64,000 bases of DNA from Lumbricus rubellus (GCA_945859605.1 OX243824.1:2132078-2196077), one strand, 5' to 3'; positions 21,495 through 32,171 are shown, counted from the stretch's first letter. Made by a program: numbers and translations. The notes: generated by a model not told the origin, from the sequence alone.

Positions 21495-22099
21495 ATCATC
21501 GTAATATTTTTCGAGAAATGATTCAGGAGAGATGTTGTGTAGGACAATTTTCGAAGATTAGGAATTCTGACTTAATTTGAATCTATTTTTCACTGCATGT
21601 TTGTCATGCACAATGCATGATTAATAACTTCATGTCGTTATGATAATTACTTGAAGCAGCATTCTACCGCAACTGACTATTCGCTGCGTGTGGTGCGCTT
21701 GTCATGTGCACACGCCAATTTTGTTACATTCACCGTGAAACTGTGTCGCCCGGTGCACTACAAGTGCGTGGAAGGACTAAGATCTAGCTAGGGTCACCGA
21801 GAAATGCAACACAATATACTAGAATGAATTTTATATTAAATCTGAATATTAATGAGATTGTAAAGCTGATTTTTGACGCATTTTGATGCTGTCCTTCGGG
21901 CACAGCTGCAGGTCTCCGTCTTTAATTGCGTTTTACATTAAATGTAAAAATTCAGGTAAATTTTACCTGAATTGTTGAAAACCGCCTAAGACGAAATTAA
22001 ACCCTGAAATAATTGTTATTCATCGGAAATTGCGGAATCAAAAACAACCACTCTGATGTTGCTTCTCTTCTGGACTTCAACTGAACACTTGACTGAAGG

Positions 22100-22101
<2 letters not shown>

Positions 22102-22147
<46 letters not shown>

Positions 22148-22150
22148 TAT
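22102..22150. repeat. (AT)n microsatellite
   Basis: About 40 bp of uninterrupted AT followed by an impure AT-rich tail. Confidence 0.9.
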
Positions 22151-22206
22151 ATAATATTATTATAATAGCCACGTCATGTTATGTTCAGGAGAAATTAGTC
22201 TAATCT

Positions 22207-22246
22207 TAAACACCTTTTTATGATTATAACCGGAAGTTATATAAAT
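22207..22246 (+). promoter_or_regulatory. PSE-TATA-like module with a hairpin just downstream
   Basis: CTTAAACACCTTTTTATG core, CACC at 22211; TATATAAA begins at 22238, 27 nt on. From 22253 to 22304 the sequence can fold: TCCTAACTC pairs with GAGTTAGGA and AATAAT with ATTATT. Confidence 0.6.
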
Positions 22247-22319
22247 CACATATCCTAACTCGAATAATACTTGGTAGTTCGGAGAATTATTGCAAGAGTT
22301 AGGACAAGCAAGAGGGAAT

Positions 22320-22605
22320 AATATTATGTCATTGGGACAGTAATCGGGAAGGCAGAAGATGGCTTTCTTTGGACATGTGATGCGAGCAAACGGATTGGAA
22401 AAGGAGATGATGCTGGCCTGAGGAGAGGGAAGAAGGAGGAGAGGACGCCCAAGAAGAAGGTGGATGGAGGAAATACACGAGAGAACGAAGATGAACTTGG
22501 AGGAACTGAGAGACGCGACGGAAGATCGTGATACGTGGAGAAGGTTGATCATGGCGGTTGCTAAGATTCAAAGAATCGACGGCACAAGGTGACAAAGTGA
22601 GTTGA
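22320..22605 (+). pseudogene. RTE-like LINE, C-terminal fragment
   Basis: The + frame reads FFGHVMRANGLEKEMM, then an in-frame TGA, then a GRRRRGRPRRRW-type block and LEELRDATEDRDTWRRL, ending near 22590. LxxFGHVxR, GRPxxxW and DRxxWR are the conserved end of many RTE-type non-LTR retrotransposon ORFs. Only the last 80 or so codons remain and one is a stop, so it is dead. Confidence 0.7.
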
Positions 22606-23226
22606 CAGAAATAAGCGTATTTCAAACGTTCTGTTCTTAGAAAACAATGTGTCACATAATAATTATGAATCCGATTCATAATCCGACTTTAATTTGGAGA
22701 CCGTTCATTGGTTTGGTTTGTAAACAACATGCAGCTTTTATATCGGCCTAGTCTTGCTAAACTCATTTTAAAATGATATTTCAAAATCCATTTACATATA
22801 AATATCAATGTCGTTTCGCATGCATATTTTCTATGCAACGTATCTCCTATGGCATAGATAATTTACTGGTCTAACTGTGCTTTCCTGTTGCTGCTTTGTC
22901 GTCCAGTCTCAGACACGGTTGGTGTCGCAGGATAAACTATATTCCTTGAAGCTATTCGAGGAAATGGAATATACCGGGTAGCCTATGGAGAATTCGGGCA
23001 ATAAATCATTCTATCCCAATATTTGAAAAATGCGCATAATAATTAAAACAGTTGTGCTGTAGTCAGAATTTTAAATGAATAATTATGCTTGTTTTAAATA
23101 TATTAAGCATTTGTCAAACCAATTAAGTCAACTGGATTTCGACCAATGACTCTAATGTGCCTTAGTATTCTAAATGATCAAAGTGTTCTAAAAGTAAAGC
23201 AAATAAAATTATCTATTAGGAATAAG
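22606..23226. other. intergenic, nothing recognised
   Basis: No exon, RNA gene, terminal repeat or module is seen. Confidence 0.4.
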
Positions 23227-23545
23227 CATTCATTCATTCATTCATTCATTCATTCATTCATTCATTCATTCATTCATTCATTCATTCATTCATTCATTCA
23301 TTCATTCATTCATTCTTTCATTCATTCATTCATTCATTCATTCATTCATTCATTCATTCATTCATTCATTCATTCATTCATTCGTTCGTTCATTCGTTCG
23401 TTCATTCATTCATTCATTCGTTCGTTCGTTCGTTCGTTCGTTCATTCATTCATTCATTCATTCGTGCATTAAAATAAGTCATATAGCGCCCTTAAAAAAC
23501 CACCTTGGAGCGATCCCGACCCAAACTTGGCCAAAGGAAGATATA
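23227..23545 (-). repeat. (ATTC)n array fused to a LINE 3' end
   Basis: About 240 bp of (ATTC)n with a few GTTC variants, followed at 23480 by the LINE tail TATAGCGCCCTTAAAAAACC and GCGATCCCGACCC. On the minus strand this is a LINE 3' UTR ending in a long (GAAT)n tail. Confidence 0.85.
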
Positions 23546-23629
23546 GTTTCAGATTTGTTGTCTACTATAATAATTATACTGTCGTCAAATTATGGATCCA
23601 TCCATCCATGGTGTGCTGTGAAATCGGCC

Positions 23630-23690
23630 ACGGCTTTCACGTTTGCAGTGCCAGTCCCAAGCCTTGAATATTGAGGAGGAAGGAGACGCT
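23630..23690 (+). repeat. recurrent 'GCCAGTCCCAAGCC' repeat
   Basis: GTGCCAGTCCCAAGCCTTGA followed by a GAGGAGGAAGG-type run. Other copies: 6521-6615 and 12450-12510 (minus), 25565-25670 and 29735-29790 (plus). Possibly the 3' UTR of a LINE. Confidence 0.5.
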
Positions 23691-23904
23691 TATTGTATTT
23701 GCTATCAAATATTGTAATTGAAATAGAGCAACCACTTAAGGTCGCTATCATTATGTCCTCGAAGACATTTTATCGACATTAGTTTTGAATTAACGAACAT
23801 TATGAGGTTAATATTGTCAGTGTGATCATAATTATAAAGTTGCATTAATCGAACCTTTTAATAAAATTATATCGTTTTTACCATGGAAAAATTTAGCAAC
23901 AATG

Positions 23905-23944
23905 AGATATATATCACTATAATTTTTTGATATAAAGGTGTCTT
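23905..23944 (-). promoter_or_regulatory. PSE-TATA-like module
   Basis: Minus-strand CTAAGACACCTTTATATC core, CACC at 23940; TATATATCTC begins at 23913, 27 nt on. Confidence 0.55.
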
Positions 23945-24298
23945 AGTGAGCCTAATGACAATTGCAACATTGATGCTTTTCAAAATCCTACAGCGACAAA
24001 ACACTTTGATGACAACCGAATTATCTATCTCAATAATGATTTATTTAAGCTTAAATAGGTTCCATGTATTTTTGCTTAGCGAAATCGTGCCAACAAAATA
24101 TTGTTGACGTCGTCAGGTTGCTCTGTCAGGATGGGCAGTAGAGTAGTTTAGAGTATAGTAATTGTTGATTTTCATTTAAAGGGCGCCTTTTATATTTTCT
24201 CGTTCTCGGTCTTCTATAGGAAAGCTGAAACTGTCCGACGTTGCTGTAACGCTATTATTATAGGCCCATCTTGTCAAGTCTTACAAAAAAGTAATGTA

Positions 24299-24655
24299 AC
24301 ATGCCAAACAATTTTCTCCAGGCCAACTTCCTCTGTTGTCATAGGCCTTCGTCAAATCTGGATACATCCGTCCAACTAGAAAGAAATTTCATCGTCTTCG
24401 TCGTCATCGTCGTCGCCGTCATCATCATCGTCATCATTATCATCGTAATAATAGAACATTGTCTTACCGCCCTTAGGTGTCCGACGCCATTTTCAATGAG
24501 TTCCTCCACCGTTATGTAGCCTATCCAAAGCGATGTGGCTCAGATCCTGTAGTTTTGTTTTGCACCATTCAACTATCATGGCATGGATCCAGAGTTGACG
24601 AGGGCCTAGTATGACAACTCGAAAATATTTGTGTTGCATACTACAGTACTAGATT
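24299..24655. repeat. two copies of the 'CCTCTGTTGTCAT' box repeat around a GTCATC-rich stretch
   Basis: Plus-strand copy at 24299-24366 and minus-strand copy at 24580-24650. Between them, TCATCGTC repeats and GTGTCCGACGCC, then GCGATGTGGCTCAGATCCTG; this middle part is homologous to 53100-53230 and 54140-54260. Confidence 0.5.
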
Positions 24656-25020
24656 GAGTGAACTATGTCGTACATGCATGCTTAATAATTAGTAGTGACA
24701 TCATCTTTTGTTTATTCTGCCTCTATCAGGGATTATTTTTGCATAAATTTCGCAAGTAGCCTATATATTGTTTAATTGCAACTAATATAATGGTGTTTAA
24801 CATCAAAATATTGGGTAAAACCGTTTTTGTTGATAATTCTCGGTGACGTCCTATGATAATGATTACACCATGCTACTTGAACTGTAGAAGATATTAATTG
24901 GAAGTTGCTATTAAATAATTTGCTGTCTTACGAGGCTGAATCATAACAAGGATGGTTAGGCATATATTATCCCGCTATTATTATTCATACAAGCACCGCC
25001 TGAATGCGTAGCCTATAATA
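24656..25020. other. intergenic, nothing recognised
   Basis: AT-rich, no supported feature. Confidence 0.4.
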
Positions 25021-25021
25021 T

Positions 25022-25530
25022 TGTTACGTGTACGCTCGTAGCATAACGAGCGTACACTTACATGCTATCCTTGCCTAAGGCGTACGTGACTTATCTCAGA
25101 ATGATGTAGACCTGGACACGGTACTTTGGTCTTGCACGTGAGAGGGAGAGGTGTGGCGAGTTGGCGCCACAAATCACGTGGGTTATCACGAGCTATCGTG
25201 GAAAGGTTGGACGATAGAGCGTTCAGTCTTCTTCGCCTCGTTGCTGGACTAGTTTGGTGTTGTTCCTGAGACGTCTGTCCTGCTGGTGGGTCCTGGAACG
25301 TTTTCCCTCCGTGACGTTCAGAAGCTGTCGTTCAGCTTGTCCGGAGTTCGGTTCGTATTCACCGTTGGTTCGGTTCTGCTGTGCTGTCGTATGCCTACTG
25401 TCGAGGTATTTCAAGGACTCTGTATTTAATTAATTAAGTGCTGTAAATATTGCTCATAAAATTATTAAACGATGAAAATGAATTTGGGACCTTGCGAGAT
25501 TTCTCCTTAGATAGGCCTACGACGCTAACA
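25022..25530. mobile_element. solo LTR (Ty3/gypsy-like)
   Basis: Begins TGTTACGTGTACGC and ends GACGCTAACA, so it has TG...CA ends within a TGTTA/TAACA inverted repeat, and is flanked by ATAT on both sides. Length 509 bp, with GC content above its surroundings. A perfect 12-bp-stem hairpin (GTGTACGCTCGT / ACGAGCGTACAC) occupies 25027-25056. No internal retroelement sequence adjoins it, consistent with LTR-LTR recombination. Confidence 0.6.
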
Positions 25531-25564
25531 ATATTCTGCATTGGCTGTGTCTGGAATACACAAA

Positions 25565-25853
25565 ACTCCGCCACTGTTGTTGCACTCTGCCAGTGCCAGT
25601 CCCAAGCCTTGACAAAGATGGAGGGCGTTGCTAATAGTCTTTGTTACCACACAGTGACGTTAAACTGTTAAACTGCTAATACACACACTGGGATACACAA
25701 TAATTTGTAAATAATGATCACTGGCACATAGTGTAGGCTACATGTACATCATAATCTCATTCACATTCTGATAATTCATACTACTACTCTGAGCGCCTCT
25801 GAGTAGTTTCTTGAAGGGGCGCTATATAAATGCTCTGAATGAATGAATGAATT
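25565..25853 (+). repeat. LINE 3' UTR pieces ending in (GAAT)n
   Basis: A copy of the 'GCCAGTCCCAAGCC' repeat (25578-25670), then the LINE tail GAGCGCCTCTGAGTAG, GGGGCGCTATATAAATGCTC and (GAAT)n ending near 25852. Confidence 0.7.
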
Positions 25854-25942
25854 ATACCCTCGACCTGGAATGGTCGGCCTGCACTGGACGCTCCTTTGTC
25901 TTTCAATATATTGTGGGGAGCCTACGACGCCACCATTTAGTC

Positions 25943-25944
<2 letters not shown>

Positions 25945-25977
<33 letters not shown>
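25945..25977. repeat. (AT)n microsatellite
   Basis: About 33 bp of AT repeat. Confidence 0.9.
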
Positions 25978-25981
<4 letters not shown>

Positions 25982-26154
25982 GACAGCCTATTTGTACGCA
26001 CATCGAAGTTGTATCTTCGTGGATTTTCAGTGGTTAGAACAACCACTTAAAAAGTAACCTTTCTAAGTTTTTGGGATCTGCAAAACACCTTTATGCCGGA
26101 AGAGGACTAAAATCGTCTAAGAAGCATGTAACTGATGCCTATGACAAGACATAA

Positions 26155-26194
26155 TGGACACCTTTAACTGTGATTGATGTTGCATTATAATATT
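26155..26194 (+). promoter_or_regulatory. PSE-TATA-like module
   Basis: AATGGACACCTTTAACTG core, CACC at 26159; TATAATATTC begins at 26186, 27 nt on. Confidence 0.55.
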
Positions 26195-26606
26195 CGTGAA
26201 TCACTAACTGTTGCTTCAGACTCGTGCAATGATTAAAGCCCATTAAGTCACTAAATGTGCAGTTTTGCTTCAAGTGTGATCAAAAGGGCTCTCATGCATT
26301 TCCAGCGCTGGAGGAAAATTCCCGGCCACAAGGGAGGGAAAAGTCGGTGTCACGATATAAAGTTTGCCCGCGATACAAAGTCTCACCCCGAAACAGAGTC
26401 TCCTCTGGCTAAAAAATATGCATAATGTTCGTGTTAAATAATATGGCAACGTAAACTAACGGTTTAATATGCTCATCTATAAAATTTATTCCATGCGACT
26501 ATTAGTCTGTTACAGCAGGCGATTTCACGCTCAGAAGGGGAGACTTTATTTATTAGGTACGTTAACCAAGACAGCTTACATTTCGTCTGTTTTTTGTGTG
26601 AAAAAT

Positions 26607-26646
26607 CTACTAATAGCTTTAATAATCCAAGATTTGAAGGTGTTTA
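26607..26646 (-). promoter_or_regulatory. PSE-TATA-like module, paralogue of the one at 60689
   Basis: Minus-strand ATTAAACACCTTCAAATC core, CACC at 26642; TATTAGTAG begins at 26615, 27 nt on. About 70 bp downstream are recognisably shared with the 60689 module, for example GACGAAATG against GACGATATG. Confidence 0.5.
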
Positions 26647-26719
26647 ATCAATCTCACGATGATGCTTGCATTAATATTGCTCAACTACATCTTACGTTAA
26701 CTTTTATAAATCAATCACA

Positions 26720-26960
26720 ATTTATATAGCGCCTTTTCAAGGTACCTACTCATAGGCGCTCCCGGCCGAGATCAAGCGGAAAAAAACAGTCTTCAACAGT
26801 CTGTGAAATTGATAACTAGCTTGGGAGTTGTCGCACAGTCAATGGAAGACCATTCCAAGTTGTTGGACCAACCATGCGCAGAGAACGAACGCCTCTGCAT
26901 TGTTGCAGAGCGAGTGAAAGGAACCATTAAGTCACCATGGACAGCCCTCAAAATAATAAG
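26720..26960 (-). repeat. LINE 3' end, paralogue of 60765-60970
   Basis: Tail motif TATATAGCGCCTTTTCAAGG, GGCGCTCCCGG, then a decayed C-terminal ORF on the minus strand (RSATMQRRSFS followed by stop-interrupted remains). Confidence 0.7.
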
Positions 26961-27734
26961 GACGTAGCAAGATTTAAATAGTTTGTATCCATAACAATAC
27001 AGATCTGACTGGAAATAAGATGACAGACTCACTAGCCAAGCAAAGCCTGAATTTACCATAGGCGGTTATTTAGGCCTATGTGACATTATCTTAAGGTTTA
27101 ATGTGGTACGGCGGGTATGCGTTTACATAGTAGTTGGTGGCCTAGAAATCACCAAGAGTTTGAGTGCTCGAATTCAATGACACAGAAATATGTCACGAGT
27201 TTTCGATTCAATCTTCAACCTCTTCTGTACATGGGGTGTTGAGCACGCCGATTGCACGCTGTCGGTGGATGACCAGCGGGCGAGGGAGACGCTTCCCCAG
27301 GCAATGGCAGACACGCAGATATGCACCCTCATATCCCGAGACTAACGAAACGGAGTCCATTATTAAACCAAGTAGCCGTCGCAGGCTCTCGGGCTAAGAT
27401 TTATAGACTTTCTTGGCCACTTTAGCGGCCGACCGGATAATAATCGTGTACAAAATCGACGATTATAAGCTTAATCTTTTACCCGTTTGCCCCGAGAATA
27501 TCCGCTGAAAACGGGCTTAAAATTTAAAAATGAACTGGTAAAGGGTTAATCGGAGTTGCCGCTAAAGGGATTAACAAGTATGATTTATTAGTAGGCCCTA
27601 TCTCTTGTATTCAAGCACACAATGAATTTGCTTGCAAAGTGATTGGGGCCCTGTAGTAGTGTAATAGATAATTTGAATAGCAAATATCGAAATAGAGTGT
27701 GAGGTAATTGTAATTGTAATTGTAATTGAACATT
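26961..27734. other. intergenic, nothing firmly recognised
   Basis: Contains a 77-codon + frame (27164-27397) with no recognisable domain, and (TAATTG)n-like direct repeats near 27700-27726. Confidence 0.4.
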
Positions 27735-28037
27735 TATATAGCGCCGCTCACAGATTCAGTAGCGCTCCCGACCCTAGTTAGCACTGCCGCTAACGAATAG
27801 CATAGTCTTCAGGCGTTTCCTAAACAAAGGGAGAGAGAGACTAAGAAGCTCAAGACGAAGTTTGTGAGGAAGACGGTTCCAGTAGGATGGGCCAGCATAA
27901 GCAAAGCTTCTGGACTGGGCAGTGGCTCCACGCATGCGAGGCACGACAAGGAGGTGTAACGAGTTCGAGCCCCTTTGGGCGGACATACTTTGTAGGCTGC
28001 TATTAGCGCCATGTATTGCAGGCTGTCTGTCATTCAT
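27735..28037 (-). pseudogene. CR1/L2-like LINE, ORF2 C-terminus and 3' tail
   Basis: The minus frame contains RSFAYAGPSYWNRLPHKLRL and ends LFVSGSAN, the usual end of CR1/L2-type reverse transcriptase ORFs (R-S-F-x-x-x-G-P-x-x-W-N-x-L-P). The 3' UTR is the GCGCTATATAAATG tail at 27735. 5' truncated. Confidence 0.8.
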
Positions 28038-28260
28038 TCATTCTTTCATTCATTCATTCAAGTATGTATATAGCACCTCTTCAAGGAAGCTACTCAGATT
28101 CGCTCTCGACTTCAGCACGGCCAAACAGAACAGTTTTTAAGTGTTTATAGAAGGTATCAGAGAGTGATCTAGGGAACAGGCGAAGCACAGATGCGAGTGC
28201 ATTCCATACCACCGGGCCAACCACAGCAAAAGAACGACTCCGCATGATGATAGTATAGTT
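28038..28260 (-). pseudogene. CR1/L2-like LINE 3' end (subfamily shared with 34046-34255)
   Basis: Minus frame with RSRSFAVVGPVVWNALASVL and a VLFGRAEVESESE end, then the LINE tail and (GAAT)n at 28029-28060. Confidence 0.8.
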
Positions 28261-28432
28261 GAGAATTCTGTATTCTGTGTTCTGCGTTCTTGTGAATTGT
28301 TTAAACTGCATAGTTATACACTGTAACCGTTGCGGTCTATCAACCGGATTGTTCAATATAGGAAGATTATTATTATAAAAATTGTTATCGATTTTATCTA
28401 TATTGGATCTAGCAATCGAGAGCGGTTTGACT

Positions 28433-28472
28433 ATTTTTATATCTTCTGATGTGCAATAATTGAAGGTGTCTA
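28433..28472 (-). promoter_or_regulatory. PSE-TATA-like module of a divergent pair, reading into a LINE end
   Basis: Minus-strand TTTTAGACACCTTCAATT core, CACC at 28468; TATAAAAATAG begins at 28441, 27 nt on. Confidence 0.6.
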
Positions 28473-28654
28473 AAACGTTCCTTTTCATGCGCTCACGGTA
28501 AGTGTTTAGCGACTCCGTTTGGCTACCAGTTACATTGACGTCATCCTCCGCATTTTTCCAGGCTTGGTTATTGCACCATCTTGCACCATTGAGATTGTGC
28601 TAATAATTTATTTCCGTTGGCATGAGGTTATGCTTGTGGTTAAAGACGTCAATT

Positions 28655-28694
28655 TAAACACCTTCAATTAACGCGTATTGACCAACATAATATT
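28655..28694 (+). promoter_or_regulatory. PSE-TATA-like module of a divergent pair
   Basis: ATTTAAACACCTTCAATTAA core, CACC at 28659; CATAATATTATAAGG begins at 28686, 27 nt on. Confidence 0.55.
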
Positions 28695-29199
28695 ATAAGG
28701 GATGAGCTGGGTGAGCCAGTGCATTTCTATGTTGCAATCATCTAGCAGCTGCAGTGTATAATAATTGAGGCTGAATTTACCATGAACTGTATCATAGCTC
28801 TGCTGCAAAGTTATTGTCATCGTGATCGGTCCATCTTTCTGGAATAAGTTACCTAGCATTGTATAAACTATAGTGAACTTCTTGATATTTAGTTGCTTCT
28901 TTTGCTCAAGCGTTTGAAAACCAGTCTCGTTGGTTGTGAACTGGCGATGTCAGGTTGGGAGCACCTCTGAGGAATATATCTGAATTGCGCTATATAAAAT
29001 TCATAATTACGATTACGTTAACGGTTATCAAAAGACAAGTCGATTAGCTTGAAAAAGTAGAAATTAGCCAATTTTAACCGACTGATTGATTGATCGATTG
29101 ATTGATTTATTGATTGATCAGCTGGTTAATTTACTGAGTTGTTTCGTTAACTTGACTAAACAACAGTTATTGCAGAGTTAAAATAACTGTAATGCCCAT

Positions 29200-29720
29200 T
29201 AAAAAGACGTGTTAAAATTGTGTGCGGAAATTCAATCTCTAAACGTTAATCTTCGCTGCAGGTTCAAAGAGAACTGTAATCTTGACTGTAAAAGCGAGAC
29301 AAATATTTCCACGATGAGACACACCTGAACTGGGACAGAAGAGTCCGCTCGATATACACATATTTACTGGCTTAATTTGAATAGCAAATATCGAAATTGA
29401 GTTGGGACACTGGCATAATTATTATGCATTAGAAAGGGCGTTGGATTTAGCGCTGATAGTTAGACACCTATAAAATAGTTAAACATTAAAATATAAAAAA
29501 TGATAGACCACAGGTAATTCAGTTTACAGCTCATTTTGCAGACATTTTAAATACTATTTTAGTCAAATTCCTTTACACAATTTCCTGAAACAATTTGATA
29601 ATTTTGCTTGTGAGTTGCCGTGCGTTTACCGGAGTTCCATATAGAATGCCTTGAATCAAACGTTTCTATCGTAAGACAGACACCCACAAAGCACACAAAA
29701 ATGCGCGTATTAAGACATGC
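29200..29720 (+). repeat. duplicated unit, copy 1 of the 33130-33620 region
   Basis: From TTTGAATAGCAAATATCGAA (29368), through the module at 29465, to GTGCGTTTACCGG and CAAACGTTTCTATCGTAAGA (29665), the order and wording match 33250-33570 (GTGCGTTTGCCGG, TTTTTATCGCAAGACATA). Confidence 0.75.
29461..29500 (+). promoter_or_regulatory. PSE-TATA-like module
   Basis: GTTAGACACCTATAAAATAG core, CACC at 29465; TATAAAAAATG begins at 29492, 27 nt on. Confidence 0.6.
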
Positions 29721-29734
29721 GAAAACAGACAACT

Positions 29735-30330
29735 AACGTCAATGCTGCCAGTCCCAAGCGAAACGCCGGAAAGAACAAGGAGGGAGAAGCTGATCATCTT
29801 CTTGATGGTTCAGTTTCGTTAAACAGCAGCACGACAACAGATCCGTCTGTATACATAAGCAGCAATGATAATTGTAAACGTAGGATAATCATATAAATCT
29901 TCAAGTTATGTTAATTGCAAATTTCGTGACATCACACGAATAAAGACTAATATTGAAAGCCACTTGAGAACTGACGCAACGAAGGCACGCCCAGACAATC
30001 CGTTGTAAACTCCGTTGCTGCTTCGTGATCTGGTATAGCACCAGTCTGAGGTTAGGGTTAATGAGGAGGGCGACGTTTTTCATCTTGTGTATGATAGATT
30101 GACGTAAAAAACATCAAATAACTAGAGTATAGTGATAAAGTAACGATTTTGACTGATACAACTGACGCAAATGACTAAATATTATTGGTGAATACAAAAC
30201 ACCGTAATTAAGAAATTGATTATAATTTATATTAGGTTCGTCTCCACTCGATTTATTCAACTACCACAAAATACATGAACAATTATTGCACATCAGTAGC
30301 TCTTCAATTATAGTAATTTTTCGTTTGTTT
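29735..30330. other. intergenic with one short repeat piece
   Basis: A copy of the 'GCCAGTCCCAAGC' repeat at 29735-29790; nothing else recognised. Confidence 0.45.
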
Positions 30331-30531
30331 GTGCACTTGTCATAGCGCCCCTTCAAGCTCACTCTACTTAGAGGCGCTCCCAAATGCAGAACGGACACTG
30401 CATCGGAGTTTCACGCAGAAGCGCTGAACAATTGTGAGTGAAGGACTTGCCCAAGGCACTTACGCGGCGAGGTAGATTCGAACCTCGAACCCTTCAAGGC
30501 AACGACGCCACCACTACACCACCGCACCCCA
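30331..30531 (-). mobile_element. tRNA-derived SINE, full length
   Basis: Minus strand: box A and box B (GGTTCGAATCTACC) near 30470-30520, shared LINE-type tail at 30340-30380. Confidence 0.88.
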
Positions 30532-30811
30532 CGAATTCTTTAGTAGTTGTCTGAATTCATGAAAATAATTATCAGACTGACATGGACAGTTAAAGGTCGG
30601 TATAGCTAGTCTTGCATCAGACGCGACGAGTCTATCAATGACAGGACGAATTTTGAATGCATGTGATGTCTCCTTGCTATTTGAAAACATTGCTTATTAT
30701 TTGGAAATGCCTTACAAATTCTGAACACATCCTTCGACATTATTTTGTCTGGGAACATTCAGCTTTCGACAGATAAGTAAAAGCTTAGGCCCTACTGAAA
30801 AAGTCCACTAG

Positions 30812-30908
30812 AAGTGCTGTAATATGCCGGACAATTTTTCTTTGAGAATAGGGCCTAGGGCCTAACGGCCTCTGTAACAGTTGTCATGATCCTCGTCAAA
30901 TCAGGATT
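30812..30908 (+). repeat. conserved 'AACGGCCTCTG' box repeat
   Basis: GTGCTGTAATATGCCGG, CCTAACGGCCTCTGTAACAG, GATCCTCGTCAAATC. It lies downstream of the minus-strand module at 30988. Confidence 0.55.
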
Positions 30909-30952
30909 TTTCACATCCTTGCTGAAATAGACGCTTACGTATACAGTTTGCG

Positions 30953-30992
30953 ATTGTTATGGTATTTGTTTCTATTCAAATTAAGGTGTCGA
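30953..30992 (-). promoter_or_regulatory. weak PSE-TATA-like module
   Basis: Minus-strand ATTCGACACCTTAATTTG core, CACC at 30988; CATAACAA begins at 30961, 27 nt on. The TATA match is poor. Confidence 0.35.
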
Positions 30993-31134
30993 ATTGCGAC
31001 AGTTGTGATCATCGTAAAATTTGATGCAATGTTGACGCTTCCAATAACCCAAGATGAAGGTGGATAATGTGCATTGGATGACATTATACATTTTCCTGAA
31101 CATTTCAGCACCTGTGAGCGATGTTTTCATTGGA

Positions 31135-31350
31135 AGGGGCGCGGTGGTCTAGTGGTGGCGTCGTTGCCTTGGAGCCGGAAGGTCCGAGGTTCGAATCCAC
31201 CTGGCCGCGTAAGGACCTTGGGCCAGTCCTTCACTCACAATTGCTCAGCGCTTCGGCGTGAAACTCCGATGCAGTGTCCGCTCTGCATCGGGAGCGCCTC
31301 TGAGTAGGGAGCTTGAAGGGGCGCTATAGCAAGTGCACATACAAACAAGC
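31135..31350 (+). mobile_element. tRNA-derived SINE, full length, plus strand
   Basis: The clearest plus-strand copy: GGGGCGCGGTGGTCTAGTGG (box A), GGTTCGAATCCACC (box B), CAGTCCTTCACTCACAATTG, CGGCGTGAAACTCCGATGCA, then the LINE-shared tail GGGAGCGCCTCTGAGTAG, GGGGCGCTATAGCAAGTG and (ACAAACA). Confidence 0.92.
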
Positions 31351-31895
31351 ACATGATGTACCGTATAACACTGGCACGAGTTCGTGTTCCGTAGGTCTGA
31401 CGTGCTCTGCCGTTTATTGCAGGCTGTATGTTCTGTTAGTAGTTCATATTTATAATTATATCCTGTACTTTCCATTTTGTGTTTTGTTTCAATTGCATAA
31501 CTGAACACTGTAACCGGTTGCGCTACGTCAGGATCATTAAAGAATTATATATTATTTAAGACGTATTAATAAAAATATGCTCATAATTTACTTATGAAGC
31601 AGAATAATACGTCAGTAATTATTGAGGATGTCGAGGTAATTAGCAAAGAATAACAATCGAGTCAAGAGACAAATTATAGCGGACGATAATGATAAAGGGC
31701 ACGATGAGATATGACAGCCACAGAGGTCATCCCTAAATTGTGGTCATAGAAATAGAAGTTATCAGCAGATACCAATAGCAGGAATACAAATAAATGAACA
31801 AATAGAGGATTTTCAACTTAACTTGCATTCTATAAGTAGCGAGAGTCAATTTGAACACCAGAGTGGACACAATCATTATTTTAAACAAAAATAAC
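31351..31895. other. intergenic, nothing recognised
   Basis: AT-rich, without supported features. Confidence 0.4.
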
Positions 31896-31935
31896 AATCA
31901 TATTTGCAGAGTAATATCAGAGTAAAGGGTGTCTA
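31896..31935 (-). promoter_or_regulatory. weak PSE-like module, divergent from 32136
   Basis: Minus-strand CTTAGACACCCTTTAC core starting at 31931; only AATATG about 27 nt on. Supported mainly by its head-to-head position 205 bp from the strong module at 32136. Confidence 0.3.
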
Positions 31936-32131
31936 AGCAGAACTTAGAAAACGTTCCGTTTTAGTCACAAACTATCAGTTAAAACGAACTCTATCAAATT
32001 TAACGTATTATGTTAAATCATAAGCGCCTCAAAAACTCATTCAAAGCATATGTGGTCAAAGCAATAATTAATCCTTTCACGAAGTTCCCGTATAAATTAT
32101 AGCAGTTTTACAAGAAATGCGTTTGGCTGAA

Positions 32132-32171
32132 ACGACACCTTTATAACGTTATTACGTTAAAATATATAAAT
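32132..32171 (+). promoter_or_regulatory. PSE-TATA-like module
   Basis: AACGACACCTTTATAACG core, CACC at 32136; TATATAAATG begins at 32163, 27 nt on. Related to 35477 and 38736 by the preceding ACAAGAAATGCG and following TAAATGCACTC words. Confidence 0.6.

Larger units (their letters stand above)
28040..28870. repeat. segmental duplication unit, copy 1 of the 34046-34740 region
   Basis: The LINE end, both flanking modules (28468 minus, 28659 plus) and the unique-looking 190 bp between them (GTTTAGCGACTCCGTTTGGC, CAGTTACATTGACGTC) are all present again at 34046-34740. A further stretch, 28740-28860 (AGCAGCTGCAGTGTAT, TTTCTGGAATAAGTTACC), recurs at 63850-63960. Confidence 0.8.

Noticed and set aside
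23146..23472. FIHSFIHS frame
   Set aside because: Translation of (ATTC)n.
26082..26121. CACCTTTATG at 26086
   Set aside because: Has the CACCTT core but no TATA-like box 27 nt on (TCGTC there). Sites at 8473, 23503, 50427, 54132, 54775 (minus) and 61993 were dropped for the same reason.
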